A stretch of DNA of 64,000 nucleotides from Roseiarcus sp963709185 (GTDB lineage Bacteria > Pseudomonadota > Alphaproteobacteria > Rhizobiales > Beijerinckiaceae). The position numbers were made by a program, and so were the translations under genes. Where the stretch lies: contig CAVPVQ010000015.1 of NCBI GenBank assembly GCA_963709185.1, positions 186,001-250,000 on the forward strand, written 5' to 3'. This document shows positions 1-8,137 of the stretch, one piece after another; the first letter of the stretch is position 1, and each line of letters begins with the position of its first letter. A model generated the notes under the pieces. The model ran no database searches. It was given only the letters and a program-made list of their open reading frames with translations, and was not told where the DNA came from.

Positions 1-1796
1 CAGCAGATGCCGCGCACGACCAGATCGATCTCGACGCCCGCCCGGCTCGCCGCGTAAAACGCGTCGATGATTTCGGGATCGACCAGCGAGTTGCATTTCG
101 CCCAGATCGCCGCCGGCCTGCCCTGCCTGGCGAACGCGATCTCCTCGGCGATATGCCGGAGCAGCCGTTTCTTCAGCATCATCGGCGAGATCGCCATCAA
201 TTCCAGTTCGTCAGGCTCCGCATAGCCGGTGATGAAATTGAAGATGCGCGACACGTCGCGGCCGATCGTCGGCTCGGCGGTGAAAAACGAAATGTCGGTG
301 TAGATCCTCGCCGTCACCGGGTGATAATTGCCGGTCCCGACATGGCAATAGGTGACCAGCGAGCCCCCTTCGCGGCGCACCACCATCGAGAGCTTGGCGT
401 GGGTTTTCAATTCGATGAAGCCGAACACCACCTGTGCGCCGGCGCGCTCGAGATCGCGCGCCCAGCGGATGTTGGCCTCTTCGTCGAAGCGCGCCTTGAG
501 TTCGACCAGCGCCGTCACCGACTTGCCGGCCTCGGCCGCCTCGACCAGCGCGCGGACGATCGGACTGTCCGACGAGGTGCGATACAGCGTCTGCTTGATC
601 GCGACGACGGAAGGATCGCGCGCCGCCTGCGACAGGAACTGCACGACCACGTCGAAGGATTCGTAGGGGTGATGGACGACGAGGTCCTTTTGGCGGATCG
701 CCGCGAAACAATCGCCGCCGTTGTCGCGCACGCGCTCGGGGAACCGCGCGTTGTAGGGGGGAAACTTGAGGTCAGGCCGATCGAGCGAGACGAGCTGCGA
801 CAATTCGTTGAGCGCCAGCATGCCGTCGACGACGAACACGCCGGCGGCCACCACGTCGACGTCGCCGGTGACGAAGGCGCGCAGCGTCTCGGGCATCGAC
901 GCCTCGATCTCGAGGCGGATCACTGAGCCGCGGCGGCGGCGCTTCAGGGCGCTCTCGAAGAGGCGCACCAGATCTTCGGCTTCCTCCTCGATTTCGATGT
1001 CGCTGTCGCGGATCACCCGGAAGCTGCCCTGCCCGATGACCCGGAAGCCCGGAAACAGCTGCGGCGTGAACGCGACGATGATCTGCTCCAGCGTCACGAA
1101 GCGCTGGACGCCGGCCGGCGCGATGTCCGGCAGCTTGACGAACCGCTCGATCTTGCTCGGCACGCGAATGAGCGCGCTCATGCTGCGCCCCTCGTTCACG
1201 TGTTCGACCTGGACGGCGACGGTGAAGCCGAGATTGGGAATGAACGGAAACGGATGCGCCGGATCGACCGCCAGCGGCGTCAGGACCGGAAAGACATGCA
1301 GCAGAAAATAATCCTCGAGCCACCGGCGCTCGTCGCCGACCACATCCGCGGCGTCGACGATCACGATGCCGGCGTCGGCGAGATCGCCGCGAAGGTGGCG
1401 CCAGCGCGCCTGCTGCGAAGCCACCAGCAGGCCAACCCGGTCGCCGAGGCGGGCCAGTTGTTCGGCCGGCGAAAGGCCGTCCTCGGACGGCGTCGTCTCG
1501 CCCGACAGCACCTGTCCGACCAGGCCGGCGACCCGCACCATGAAGAATTCATCGAGGTTGTTGGCCGAAATCGACAGGAAGCGCAGTTGCTCGAGCAGCG
1601 GATGGCTGAGGTTGGCCGCCTCCTCCAGCACCCGCCGGTTGAACTCGAGCCACGACAATTCGCGGTTGATGAAACGCGACGGCGCGGAAAGAATATCGTC
1701 CTCCCCGACGCCGATTTCGAACGGCGCGAGCGCCTCCTCCCCGGCGAAGGTCGGCGTTTCCTTTGAGGCGGCGCGGCGGGCCAAGCATCTCTCCAT
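1..1796 (-). CDS. ppk: Polyphosphate kinase 1 (C-terminus beyond window)
   Basis: Polymerises the gamma-phosphate of ATP into polyphosphate. One uninterrupted frame runs from an ATG at 1796 off the left edge, about 598 codons. The N-terminal domain begins RFINRELSWLEFNRRV and continues SISANNLDEFFMVRVAGL, both PPK1 hallmarks. In the catalytic part, LKTHAKLSMV (near base 400) carries the autophosphorylated histidine and CHVGTGNYHP the second conserved histidine. The last visible residues read LVVRGIC. It lies downstream of hdaA on the same strand with a gap of about 80 bases, so it is probably the distal gene of that operon. No clear Shine-Dalgarno precedes the ATG, so the exact start is uncertain; the family assignment is not. 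Confidence 0.95.
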   Translation of the reverse strand, partial: MERCLARRAASKETPTFAGEEALAPFEIGVGEDDILSAPSRFINRELSWLEFNRRVLEEAANLSHPLLEQLRFLSISANNLDEFFMVRVAGLVGQVLSGETTPSEDGLSPAEQLARLGDRVGLLVASQQARWRHLRGDLADAGIVIVDAADVVGDERRWLEDYFLLHVFPVLTPLAVDPAHPFPFIPNLGFTVAVQVEHVNEGRSMSALIRVPSKIERFVKLPDIAPAGVQRFVTLEQIIVAFTPQLFPGFRVIGQGSFRVIRDSDIEIEEEAEDLVRLFESALKRRRRGSVIRLEIEASMPETLRAFVTGDVDVVAAGVFVVDGMLALNELSQLVSLDRPDLKFPPYNARFPERVRDNGGDCFAAIRQKDLVVHHPYESFDVVVQFLSQAARDPSVVAIKQTLYRTSSDSPIVRALVEAAEAGKSVTALVELKARFDEEANIRWARDLERAGAQVVFGFIELKTHAKLSMVVRREGGSLVTYCHVGTGNYHPVTARIYTDISFFTAEPTIGRDVSRIFNFITGYAEPDELELMAISPMMLKKRLLRHIAEEIAFARQGRPAAIWAKCNSLVDPEIIDAFYAASRAGVEIDLVVRGIC

Positions 1797-1874
1797 CGGT
1801 CGGTCGAACGGGGGCAGCGCGTTCGATTACAACCATTGTGCGACAGAATCCCGACGACGCAAACAGGTCGCCGC

Positions 1875-2558
1875 TCACCCTTCGCCCGCGCCGTCCTTCA
1901 GGATCAGCGCGGCCATCGCCCGCGTCACCGCCTTGCCGCGCGCCAGAGCCTCCCGGTCGAGCGCCTCGACGATCGCCCGGGCAGCCGACAGCGAGCGCTC
2001 GATGCGCAGCGCGATATAGGCGATGACGGTGGGCTCGACGGCGAGCTGGCGGTCGCTGAACAGCTTGAACAGCACGGCGCGCGCGAGGGCGTCGTCGGGC
2101 TCGCCGAGCGTGACGAGGGGGGCCAGACGCAGCCGCGAGTGAAGATCGGGCTTGCTCAGCCCCCAGCGGTCCGGCGCGCTGCGCGCTGTCAGCAACACGC
2201 CGGCCTCGCTCTCGCGCGCCAGATTGATCAGATGGAACAGATTGGCTTCCGCCCCCGCGACACGATCGGCGTTTTCAATGAGGATCGCCTTGCAACGCGC
2301 CAGATCGGCCGGCCGCGCGCCGGCGAGCGCCGCCGCCTCGACCACCGCCGCGTCGGCGCGACGCGCCCAGATCGCCCCGAGATGGCTTTTGCCCGAGCCG
2401 GCCGGCCCCATCAGCAGCAGCATCCGACCGGGCCAGTCGGGCCACGCGTCGATGGCGCGCAAGGCGTCGGCGTTGGCCGGCCCGCTGAGGAAATCCTCGC
2501 GCGCGAAGCTCGGCTCATGAGGCAGGTCGAGCGGCAACTGGCGGGCCGGACCGATCAT
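1875..2558 (-). CDS. hdaA: DnaA regulatory inactivator HdaA
   Basis: A 227-residue DnaA/Hda-type AAA+ protein that, with the replication clamp, promotes hydrolysis of DnaA-bound ATP after initiation. The N-terminus holds RQLPLDLPH, a match to the QLxLxL-type beta-clamp binding motif that separates Hda from DnaA. Walker A is GPAGSGKSHL (residues 51-60). Walker B is the ILIENAD variant common in Hda proteins. The C-terminal helical lid (ALRIERSLSAARAIVEAL) is present, and the DNA-binding domain of full DnaA is absent, as expected. Its ATG overlaps the stop of the upstream permease by four bases (ATGA), so the two are translationally coupled. Confidence 0.93.
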   Translation of the reverse strand: MIGPARQLPLDLPHEPSFAREDFLSGPANADALRAIDAWPDWPGRMLLLMGPAGSGKSHLGAIWARRADAAVVEAAALAGARPADLARCKAILIENADRVAGAEANLFHLINLARESEAGVLLTARSAPDRWGLSKPDLHSRLRLAPLVTLGEPDDALARAVLFKLFSDRQLAVEPTVIAYIALRIERSLSAARAIVEALDREALARGKAVTRAMAALILKDGAGEG

Positions 2559-3685
2559 GGTTTCCCGCCTGCCTCGATCTGCGCTTCGACGCCGCGGCGG
2601 CCGCGGTAGACCGGGCTGACGAGATAGACCGCCAGCAGGTGACGCGCCAGCACGCCGATCGCCGCCGACATCGGCACCGCGATCAACAGGCCGACAAAGC
2701 CGAACAAATCGCCGAAAGCGACCAGCGCGAACATCAGCCACACCGGATGGAGGCCGATCGATTTGCCCACCAGCCTCGGCGCGAGCACGTTGCCTTCGAG
2801 GAACTGGCCGACGCCGACCACCAGCAAAGCGAGGAAAAACAGGCTCCAGCTCGGCCAGCCCTGGACCACGGCGACGCCGAGCGCCACGACCAGCGCGACG
2901 ATGCCGCCGAGATAGGGGATGAAACTCAACAATCCCCCGACCATCCCGATCAGGAATCCGAAGTCCAGCCCGATCAGGGTGAGGCCGATTCCGTACCAAA
3001 GGCCGAGCGCCAGGCACACCAGCGCCTGCCCGCGCAGAAAGCCGGCCAGCGCGTGATTGATCTCGCCGGCGATCCGCCTGATCGCGTCGCGATGGTCGAG
3101 CGGCGCCCAGCCGTCGATGGTCGCCAGCATCTTTTCCCAGTCCACCAGCATGTAGAAGGCGACGACCGGCGTGACGATCAGGATCGACAGGAAACTGAAA
3201 ATCGCCGCGCCGCCGGAGGCGAGCGAGCGCACTGCGTTCAACAGCCATTGCCCGCCCTGCGCGACGAGATCGCCGACCGACTTCTGGATTTGCTCCGACG
3301 AAAGCGGGCTGCTCATGCCGAGCCAGGCCCGCCACGGCCCGCCATAGCGGTCGAGAAACCCGTTGCCCTGGTCGACGGCCAGCGCCTGCAGCCGAACGAC
3401 GTAGCTCGGCAGCCGCTGCGTGAATCCGACCATCTGGCCGCCGAGAATCGGCGCGATGAGGATGACGATCAGCGCCGAAGCGACGACGAACACGACGAGA
3501 ATGACGATCGAGGCGCCGAGCCGGTTGAGCCCGAGGCGCTCCAGCCGCTGCACGATCGGATCGAGCAGATAGCCCAGCCCGATGCCGAGCGCGAACGGCG
3601 TCACGGCGCCGCCGAGCAGATGCAGGAACAGGCCGAGCACAATCAGCGCGCCGACCCAGAACGCGATCTGACGGCCGATGCTCAC
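2555..3685 (-). CDS. AI-2E family transporter (PerM-like permease)
   Basis: About 376 residues with repeated hydrophobic segments of the AI-2E/PerM family, for example FWVGALIVLGLFLHLLG near the N-terminus, LDFGFLIGMVGGLLSFIPYLGG in the middle and FALVAFGDLFGFVGLLIAVP near the end. The FIPYLG turn and the following GG are family signatures. Substrate is unknown; members include exporters and sodium/proton antiporter-like proteins. The frame is open back to 3784, but that would overlap the VOC gene, so the GTG at 3685 just before the first membrane segment is preferred. Overlap with hdaA downstream indicates an operon, an arrangement common in alphaproteobacteria. Confidence 0.85.
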   Translation of the reverse strand: MSIGRQIAFWVGALIVLGLFLHLLGGAVTPFALGIGLGYLLDPIVQRLERLGLNRLGASIVILVVFVVASALIVILIAPILGGQMVGFTQRLPSYVVRLQALAVDQGNGFLDRYGGPWRAWLGMSSPLSSEQIQKSVGDLVAQGGQWLLNAVRSLASGGAAIFSFLSILIVTPVVAFYMLVDWEKMLATIDGWAPLDHRDAIRRIAGEINHALAGFLRGQALVCLALGLWYGIGLTLIGLDFGFLIGMVGGLLSFIPYLGGIVALVVALGVAVVQGWPSWSLFFLALLVVGVGQFLEGNVLAPRLVGKSIGLHPVWLMFALVAFGDLFGFVGLLIAVPMSAAIGVLARHLLAVYLVSPVYRGRRGVEAQIEAGGKP

Positions 3686-3707
3686 GCGGCGCCCGCGGGG
3701 CCGCGGC

Positions 3708-4109
3708 CTATATCGCGTGTTCGGCCGGTTGCAGAAGATCCCATCGATTGCCCCACTTGTCCTCGAAAACCGCGACCCATCCATAAGGCTCGTTGCGCGG
3801 AATCTCGGTGAAGCGCACGCCCTTGGCCTTCATTCTGGCGTGGTCGCGCCAGAAATCGTCGGTATGCAGGAACAGGAATACGCGCCCGCCCGCCTGATCG
3901 CCGATCCGCGCGGCCTGCCCTTCGTCGGCCGGCTCGGCGAGAACCAGCCGCGTTCCGCCCTGCCCCGGCGGCGCGACCACCACCCATCGCTTGCCATGCC
4001 CCAGCGCGACATCCTCGACGAGCGAAAATCCCAGCACGGTGGTGAACCAGGCGATCGCCTCGTCATAGGCGGGCGCGATGAACGTCACACAGGCGATGCT
4101 TTGCTTCAT
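3708..4109 (-). CDS. VOC (glyoxalase/bleomycin resistance-like) family protein
   Basis: A 133-residue single-module vicinal oxygen chelate protein. It starts with a beta strand and helix typical of the fold (FIAPAYDEAIAWFTTVLGF), then VVVAPPGQGGTRLVL, a central FLFLHTDDFWRDHARMKAKG helix, and ends FEDKWGNRWDLLQ, the usual place of the last metal ligand or equivalent. Single modules usually form paired dimers. The specific reaction (glyoxalase, dioxygenase, resistance or none) cannot be read from sequence. It lies between the phosphatidyltransferase and permease genes on the same strand with short gaps, so probably cotranscribed. Confidence 0.85.
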   Translation of the reverse strand: MKQSIACVTFIAPAYDEAIAWFTTVLGFSLVEDVALGHGKRWVVVAPPGQGGTRLVLAEPADEGQAARIGDQAGGRVFLFLHTDDFWRDHARMKAKGVRFTEIPRNEPYGWVAVFEDKWGNRWDLLQPAEHAI

Positions 4110-4118
4110 CGATCGCTC

Positions 4119-4670
4119 TCAACGGGTCATATGGTCGAGCCACTGGCTGATATAGACGCCGCCCGAGGCTAGCGTCGAGGCGGCGACCAGCCACACCGCG
4201 ACGTCCTGGCCGGGAACCGGGCTCAGCCCATAGGCCTTGGCGCCGAGCACCAGCGCGGCCAGCGCGATCTGCGCCGTGGTGTTGATCTTGGACACCAGGA
4301 CCGGACGGATCGCGACGGGATTGTCGAGCAGCCAGGAAATCACCACCGCGGCAAGGATCATCAAATCGCGCGACACCACGAGAATCGCGATGGCGGCCGG
4401 CAGGACGTCGGAAATCGCCAGCGTGACATAGATCGAGACGAGCAGCGCCTTGTCGGCGAGCGGGTCGAGATAGGCCCCCAGTTCCGTGCGCAAATCGAAC
4501 CGCTTGGCGATAAATCCGTCGACCCCGTCGGAGATTCCCGCGACGACAAAGATCAGGAACGCTTCCGCGAACCGTTGCGAAGCGATCATCAACACCACCA
4601 GCGGCGTCAGCAACAGCCGCGCCAGCGTGATCAGGTTGGGGAGACTGGGGAAAAGTTTGGAATATTCCAT
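4119..4670 (-). CDS. CDP-alcohol phosphatidyltransferase family protein
   Basis: A 183-residue integral membrane enzyme of phospholipid synthesis that transfers a phosphatidyl group from CDP-diacylglycerol to an alcohol. The CDP-OH motif is complete: DGVDGFIAKR, then eight residues, then GAYLDPLADK, giving the four metal-binding aspartates; the usual AR is AK here. Several hydrophobic spans follow. The acceptor alcohol is not determined by these motifs; phosphatidylglycerophosphate synthase (PgsA) or a CDP-type cardiolipin synthase are both possible. It leads the minus-strand run toward ppk. Upstream lies the accessory TetR/SDR island, which may separate this block from purM. Confidence 0.85.
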   Translation of the reverse strand: MEYSKLFPSLPNLITLARLLLTPLVVLMIASQRFAEAFLIFVVAGISDGVDGFIAKRFDLRTELGAYLDPLADKALLVSIYVTLAISDVLPAAIAILVVSRDLMILAAVVISWLLDNPVAIRPVLVSKINTTAQIALAALVLGAKAYGLSPVPGQDVAVWLVAASTLASGGVYISQWLDHMTR

Positions 4671-4990
4671 CGAATGCGGTTTCGCTCCCCAGTCCGGCGC
4701 CGTCGCGCCACACTCTTACCATGCTCCGGCGCGAGCCGGAAAAGCGGGGCGCGCCGGGTAGTGGGGCAGTTTGAATTTCCGCTTCCAATCAACGCAAGCC
4801 ACGCGGCTGGCGTGGCAGGATAGCGCCTATATTAGCCGTTCAGACGATTGTCGCTACGCCTCGGGAGCGGACGTTGAAGCGACGGACGTGGTCGACGGCT
4901 GTGGGCGGATTGCGGACGTTCCTACCGCGCTTTCCGTTCCCATTGCGTCGCGCGCGAATTTGAATGCACGCTCGGTCGGAATAGCGGTCC
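4671..4990. other. Intergenic, nothing recognised
   Basis: About 320 bases between the phosphatidyltransferase start and the P450-like scrap. Short open frames exist on both strands, but none has a recognisable domain, a good ribosome binding site or a consistent coding pattern. The promoter of the minus-strand lipid gene should lie in the first part. Confidence 0.4.
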
Positions 4991-5113
4991 ATGCAAGCGC
5001 GCGTCCCGGAAGTTTTGATATTTGCAATGCGGGGCGCGGGCCTGTTCCTGGTCGAGGAAGCCGAGTGGCAGCGCCAGCGAAAGTTGCTTGCTCCAACCTT
5101 CATGCATCCGGCA
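4991..5113 (+). pseudogene. Cytochrome P450-like remnant (helix C region)
   Basis: The + frame reads FAMRGAGLFLVEEAEWQ followed by RQRKLLAPTFMHPAS. This resembles the stretch of bacterial P450s just before and through helix C, where a W-x-x-x-R motif contacts a haem propionate; WQRQR fits. Upstream the frame meets a stop, and downstream the sequence runs directly into the reversed 3' end of the TetR gene. No haem-binding Cys loop or I-helix is present anywhere nearby, so only a scrap of about 40 codons remains. The match is by motif only, so chance similarity is possible. Confidence 0.4.
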
Positions 5114-5746
5114 TCAACGTTCTGGCGCCGCATTTCCACGCCGCGGCAGGAGCACCAAGTCGGCCGCTTCCTCGGCGTCTTTGAGGAGTGTCTCGCGCGT
5201 GGCGCCAATCTGTGCGCGCATGGTCAGACTACGAGCAAAATCAATGACCTGGCGCGCGCGGACCGCTACGGGACAGTCAGACGGGATTTCTCCAGCGCCG
5301 ATCCCATCGCGGAAACGATCTTCCACCAGCGCTGCCGCGCCGGCGGCCGCGTTTTGCAGGAACTGCCGGACCTCAGGGTCGTCCACAAGCGGCGCGACGC
5401 ACAGGAGAAGACACCCCCGAGCGGATCCTTTCTTGGTCGCACTTTCGACGGCGTGCTTCAGGAAACGGGCGAGCGAGTCGCGAAGAGACTGCGGCGCGAG
5501 GAGCGCCTTTGCAGCGAGAGCTCCCTTCGCCTCGGCGTACGCCCTAAGGACGCGCAAGAATATCGTCCGCTTGTCCCCGAAGACGGCATACAGGCTCGGC
5601 CGTCCCACGCCCATCCCGGCGACGAGATCATCGATCGTCACTCCGTCGTAACCCTTCGACCAGAACACCTGGGTCGCCTTTTCCAACGCCTGCCTCTCAT
5701 CGAAGCTGCGCGGCCGTCCGCGTGGCTTAGGGCCATTCTGAACCAT
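5114..5746 (-). CDS. TetR/AcrR family transcriptional regulator
   Basis: A 210-residue one-component repressor. The N-terminal helix-turn-helix is clear: ALEKATQVFWSKGYDGVTID, then DLVAGMGVGRPSLYAVFGDK, the standard TetR DNA-binding helices (about residues 20-65). The C-terminal ligand domain (FLKHAVESATKKGSARGCLL onward) resembles the C-terminal region of regulators that control oxidoreductase genes. The gene is divergent from the first SDR gene, and the ATG at 5746 touches a repeated AGTT-A-rich element, suggesting autoregulation and control of both SDR genes. The effector is unknown. Confidence 0.92.
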   Translation of the reverse strand: MVQNGPKPRGRPRSFDERQALEKATQVFWSKGYDGVTIDDLVAGMGVGRPSLYAVFGDKRTIFLRVLRAYAEAKGALAAKALLAPQSLRDSLARFLKHAVESATKKGSARGCLLLCVAPLVDDPEVRQFLQNAAAGAAALVEDRFRDGIGAGEIPSDCPVAVRARQVIDFARSLTMRAQIGATRETLLKDAEEAADLVLLPRRGNAAPER

Positions 5747-5806
5747 TCAGTTAAAAACTCCTTGACCATCGCCATTGCACCAATATATAACCGAACAGTT
5801 CGAAAT
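5745..5806 (+). promoter_or_regulatory. Promoter/operator module A, upstream of the first SDR gene
   Basis: TTGACC (5762-5767), an 18-base spacer and TATAAC (5786-5791) form a sigma70-type promoter. It is bracketed by AGTTAAAAAC (5749-5758) and ACAGTTCGAAAT (5795-5806). The downstream box contains the short palindrome GAACAGTTC. A very similar module lies before the second SDR gene at 7028-7088; the downstream 12-mers differ by one base. The position over and just after the promoter, and next to a divergent TetR gene, fits a TetR operator. Operator identity is inferred. Confidence 0.65.
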
Positions 5807-5873
5807 TAGCAAGCCGGCTTTGGCCTCGCGGGGCCTCACGACTCGACCTTCCCCCTTCACCACGGAGATGTCT

Positions 5874-6881
5874 ATGGAACATTCGATCGCGCTCGTCACC
5901 GGCGCCACCTCCGGGCTCGGTTATGCGGCAGCCCGCACTCTTGCCGGAGAGGGCTGGCGCGAGATCATCGTCACCGGGCGCAGCCTGGGTCGGGCCCAGG
6001 AAACGGCCGCTCAGCTCGCGGCTGAGACCAAAATACAGGTCTTCACGCCGCTGGAGCTGGATCTGAACGCACCGACCAGCGTCCAGTCCGCCCTCACCGA
6101 GCTCGTCAAGCGAGGTCGGCCGATCGATTTCCTACTGCTCAATGCCGGGATGGTCCCAGGTAAGAAGCGCGTGCTCACTGCGGCGGGCATCGAGGCCTCT
6201 CAGGCCCCGCTGATCGGCCATCATCAACTGACTGTTGGGTTGCTTCGCGCCAACCTTCTTAGCCCCAACGCGCGGATTGTTATCGCCGGCGCGGAGCCTG
6301 CCCGAGGGGGCGTGCCCATGTTCAGCTACACTGACGTGCCTGCCTTTGCGGCCAAGTACTACCGGGGTGACCAAGCCGCCGCTGTTGAAGTCCTGATTCG
6401 CAACGGGCCGAACGTGAAGTACGTGCCCAACAATGCCTATGCCGACGCGAAGCTCATTATCGCTTGGTGGGTCGCGGCGCTGGCGCGCCGGCTACCCTCC
6501 GGCATGGCCGTGTACGCTGTCTCGCCCGGTGGGGCGACCGCCACCAAGGTGGTGCGAAACGCCGGCCCGGCGTTGAAGTATCTGTTTATCCCAATCGTGA
6601 ACCTCATTCCCGGCATGAATCAGACGCCGGAGACCGCGGCCCGTCGGTACCTTCAGGCGTCGGAGTTCGGAACCGACGTCTCAGGGCAATTCTTCGCCTC
6701 GGCTCAAGGGAAGTTCTCAGGCCCAATTGAGGCGCAGCGCCACCCGCACCTCCACGATCGCGCCAGCCAGGAAGCCGCGTGGCATGCCGTCGTCAAGGTC
6801 TCTGGCGTCGATTTCTCGCCTGCCAGACCCGCGTCGCCGTCGGAAGCGCCGATACCAAAACGGTCCGTCGGCTTGACATAG
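5874..6881 (+). CDS. Short-chain dehydrogenase/reductase, WW/retinol-DH-like length
   Basis: A 335-residue Rossmann-fold oxidoreductase. The cofactor motif is TGATSGLG at the N-terminus and the structural LLLNAGM follows. The catalytic Tyr-Lys pair is in NNAYADAKL. The position where the catalytic Ser normally ends strand beta-5 reads IVIAGAEPARG, so the Ser appears to be missing. The frame is open upstream, but a start before 5791 would lie inside the promoter; GGAG at 5864-5867 is six bases from the ATG at 5874, so that start is chosen. Codon use and base composition are less GC-biased than in the flanking housekeeping genes. Substrate unknown. Confidence 0.85.
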   Translation: MEHSIALVTGATSGLGYAAARTLAGEGWREIIVTGRSLGRAQETAAQLAAETKIQVFTPLELDLNAPTSVQSALTELVKRGRPIDFLLLNAGMVPGKKRVLTAAGIEASQAPLIGHHQLTVGLLRANLLSPNARIVIAGAEPARGGVPMFSYTDVPAFAAKYYRGDQAAAVEVLIRNGPNVKYVPNNAYADAKLIIAWWVAALARRLPSGMAVYAVSPGGATATKVVRNAGPALKYLFIPIVNLIPGMNQTPETAARRYLQASEFGTDVSGQFFASAQGKFSGPIEAQRHPHLHDRASQEAAWHAVVKVSGVDFSPARPASPSEAPIPKRSVGLT

Positions 6882-6946
6882 AAAAATTCGTCGTCTTCCG
6901 CAGCAACTTAAGATCGGTGTTTTGAAGAACCCTGATCGCGGCTGAA

Positions 6947-6969
6947 CTGATCCCGGTAACCCGGATCAG
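6947..6969 (+). terminator. Inverted repeat after the first SDR gene
   Basis: CTGATCC and GGATCAG form a 7-bp perfect stem around a 9-base loop, 66 bases after the SDR stop codon. There is no T-run after it, so it may be a weak terminator or an operator-like palindrome. Confidence 0.3.
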
Positions 6970-7027
6970 CAGGCGATTGCGGGGCTACATGATCGCCCAC
7001 GGGGCCTTACGGTATTTTGAAACAAAT

Positions 7028-7088
7028 AGTTCAAAAATTCCTTGACCGCATCCTCCGCACCTGATTATCATACCACACAGTTCAAAAT
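7028..7088 (+). promoter_or_regulatory. Promoter/operator module B, upstream of the second SDR gene
   Basis: TTGACC (7042-7047), an 18-base spacer and TATCAT (7066-7071), bracketed by AGTTCAAAAA (7028-7037) and ACAGTTCAAAAT (7077-7088). The order, spacing and sequences match module A at 5745-5806, implying a common regulator and a shared origin by duplication or joint acquisition. Confidence 0.65.
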
Positions 7089-7124
7089 CAACGAAGCAAC
7101 CCTAACCCCGCGAGGAGAATACAC

Positions 7125-7871
7125 ATGGAGCGGTACCAAGATAAAAAGGTGGTGATTATCGGCGGCACAAGCGGCATGGGACTTGCGACGGCGAAGATGC
7201 TTCTCGATGGGGGTGCGCGTGTTCTGGTGACGGGTCGCTCGCAGGCTGGTCTGGATTCAGCGCAGAAAGAGCTTGGAAAGGACGCCCTAGTAGTTTCGAG
7301 CGACGCGCGTTCGTTGACGGAAATCGACGCTCTCGCCACTCGTGTGAAGGCCGAATTCGACACCTTCGACCTGCTCTTCGTCAACGCCGGGTTCAGCATC
7401 CGAGCGCCTCTTGAGAGCATGACCGAGGCTGCCTACGACGAGATGTTTAACTTGAACGCCAAAGGGCCGCTTTTCACGATGCAGAAGCTTACGCCTTTAA
7501 TAAACCGGGGAGGCTCTATCGTCCTCACGACCTCGATCGCCAACGTCAAGGGAATGCCCGGCAACGCCACATATGGAGCGGCCAAGGCTGCGCTGCGATC
7601 ATTCGCTCGGACGCTCGGCGCCGAGTTGCTTCCTCGCGAGATTCGCGTCAACGCGGTGACGCCCGGCCCCATCGACACGCCGATCATCGGCAAAGCGTTT
7701 CCCGGTAAAGGCGAGGCCGACCAGATTAGGGAGAAGATGACCGGTATGGTTCCGATGAAGCGCTTCGGGACGTCGGACGAGATCGCCAAGGCCGTCCTCT
7801 TCCTCGCGTTCGACGCGACCTTCACGACCGGCGCCGAACTTCCGGTCGATGGGGGTTGGTCCCAACTGTAA
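7125..7871 (+). CDS. Classical SDR family oxidoreductase
   Basis: A 248-residue classical short-chain dehydrogenase with all expected motifs: GGTSGMG cofactor loop, LLFVNAG, the LNAKG asparagine, catalytic Ser in LTTSIANVKG, and YGAAK with catalytic Tyr and Lys, then VTPGPIDTP and a C-terminal VDGGWSQL. VTGRS after the second beta strand suggests NADP preference, by family habit. GAGGAG sits 8 bases before the ATG. It has its own promoter module and is not simply cotranscribed with the first SDR gene. Substrate cannot be stated; the unlinked-looking pair with a TetR gene is a common arrangement for xenobiotic or aldehyde-responsive reductases. Confidence 0.92.
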   Translation: MERYQDKKVVIIGGTSGMGLATAKMLLDGGARVLVTGRSQAGLDSAQKELGKDALVVSSDARSLTEIDALATRVKAEFDTFDLLFVNAGFSIRAPLESMTEAAYDEMFNLNAKGPLFTMQKLTPLINRGGSIVLTTSIANVKGMPGNATYGAAKAALRSFARTLGAELLPREIRVNAVTPGPIDTPIIGKAFPGKGEADQIREKMTGMVPMKRFGTSDEIAKAVLFLAFDATFTTGAELPVDGGWSQL

Positions 7872-7906
7872 AGGTCGCACACCGTTGCGCCAGCGAGGAG
7901 TTTCCG

Positions 7907-8137
7907 ATGACAGACACAGCGAACCATTTGGTCCCAGAGCGGGGGAAAATTCGGCGCGCGCTCGCGGCCGTCTTCTCCTTTCTGCAAGCGATGGAACGCA
8001 CCAGCTTCGACTACACTCTCGATCGCATCGAACGCTTGGAACGGGAGGTGGGACAACTAAAGGACGAACTGCGCCAAAGCCGCGATCCGGGTCCCGTCGA
8101 TGCTCACAACGGTAGCGCCGCTGGGCTCGAACATTGA
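7907..8137 (+). CDS. Small coiled-coil hypothetical protein
   Basis: A 76-residue protein starting at the ATG at 7907, preceded by GAGGAG six bases upstream, 35 bases after the second SDR stop. The first half is hydrophobic/basic (RRALAAVFSFLQAMERTSF), the second a charged heptad-like helix (LDRIERLEREVGQLKDELRQ). No enzymatic motif is present. Tight spacing to the SDR gene suggests cotranscription. It may be an accessory or multimerisation peptide; function unknown. Confidence 0.6.
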   Translation: MTDTANHLVPERGKIRRALAAVFSFLQAMERTSFDYTLDRIERLEREVGQLKDELRQSRDPGPVDAHNGSAAGLEH

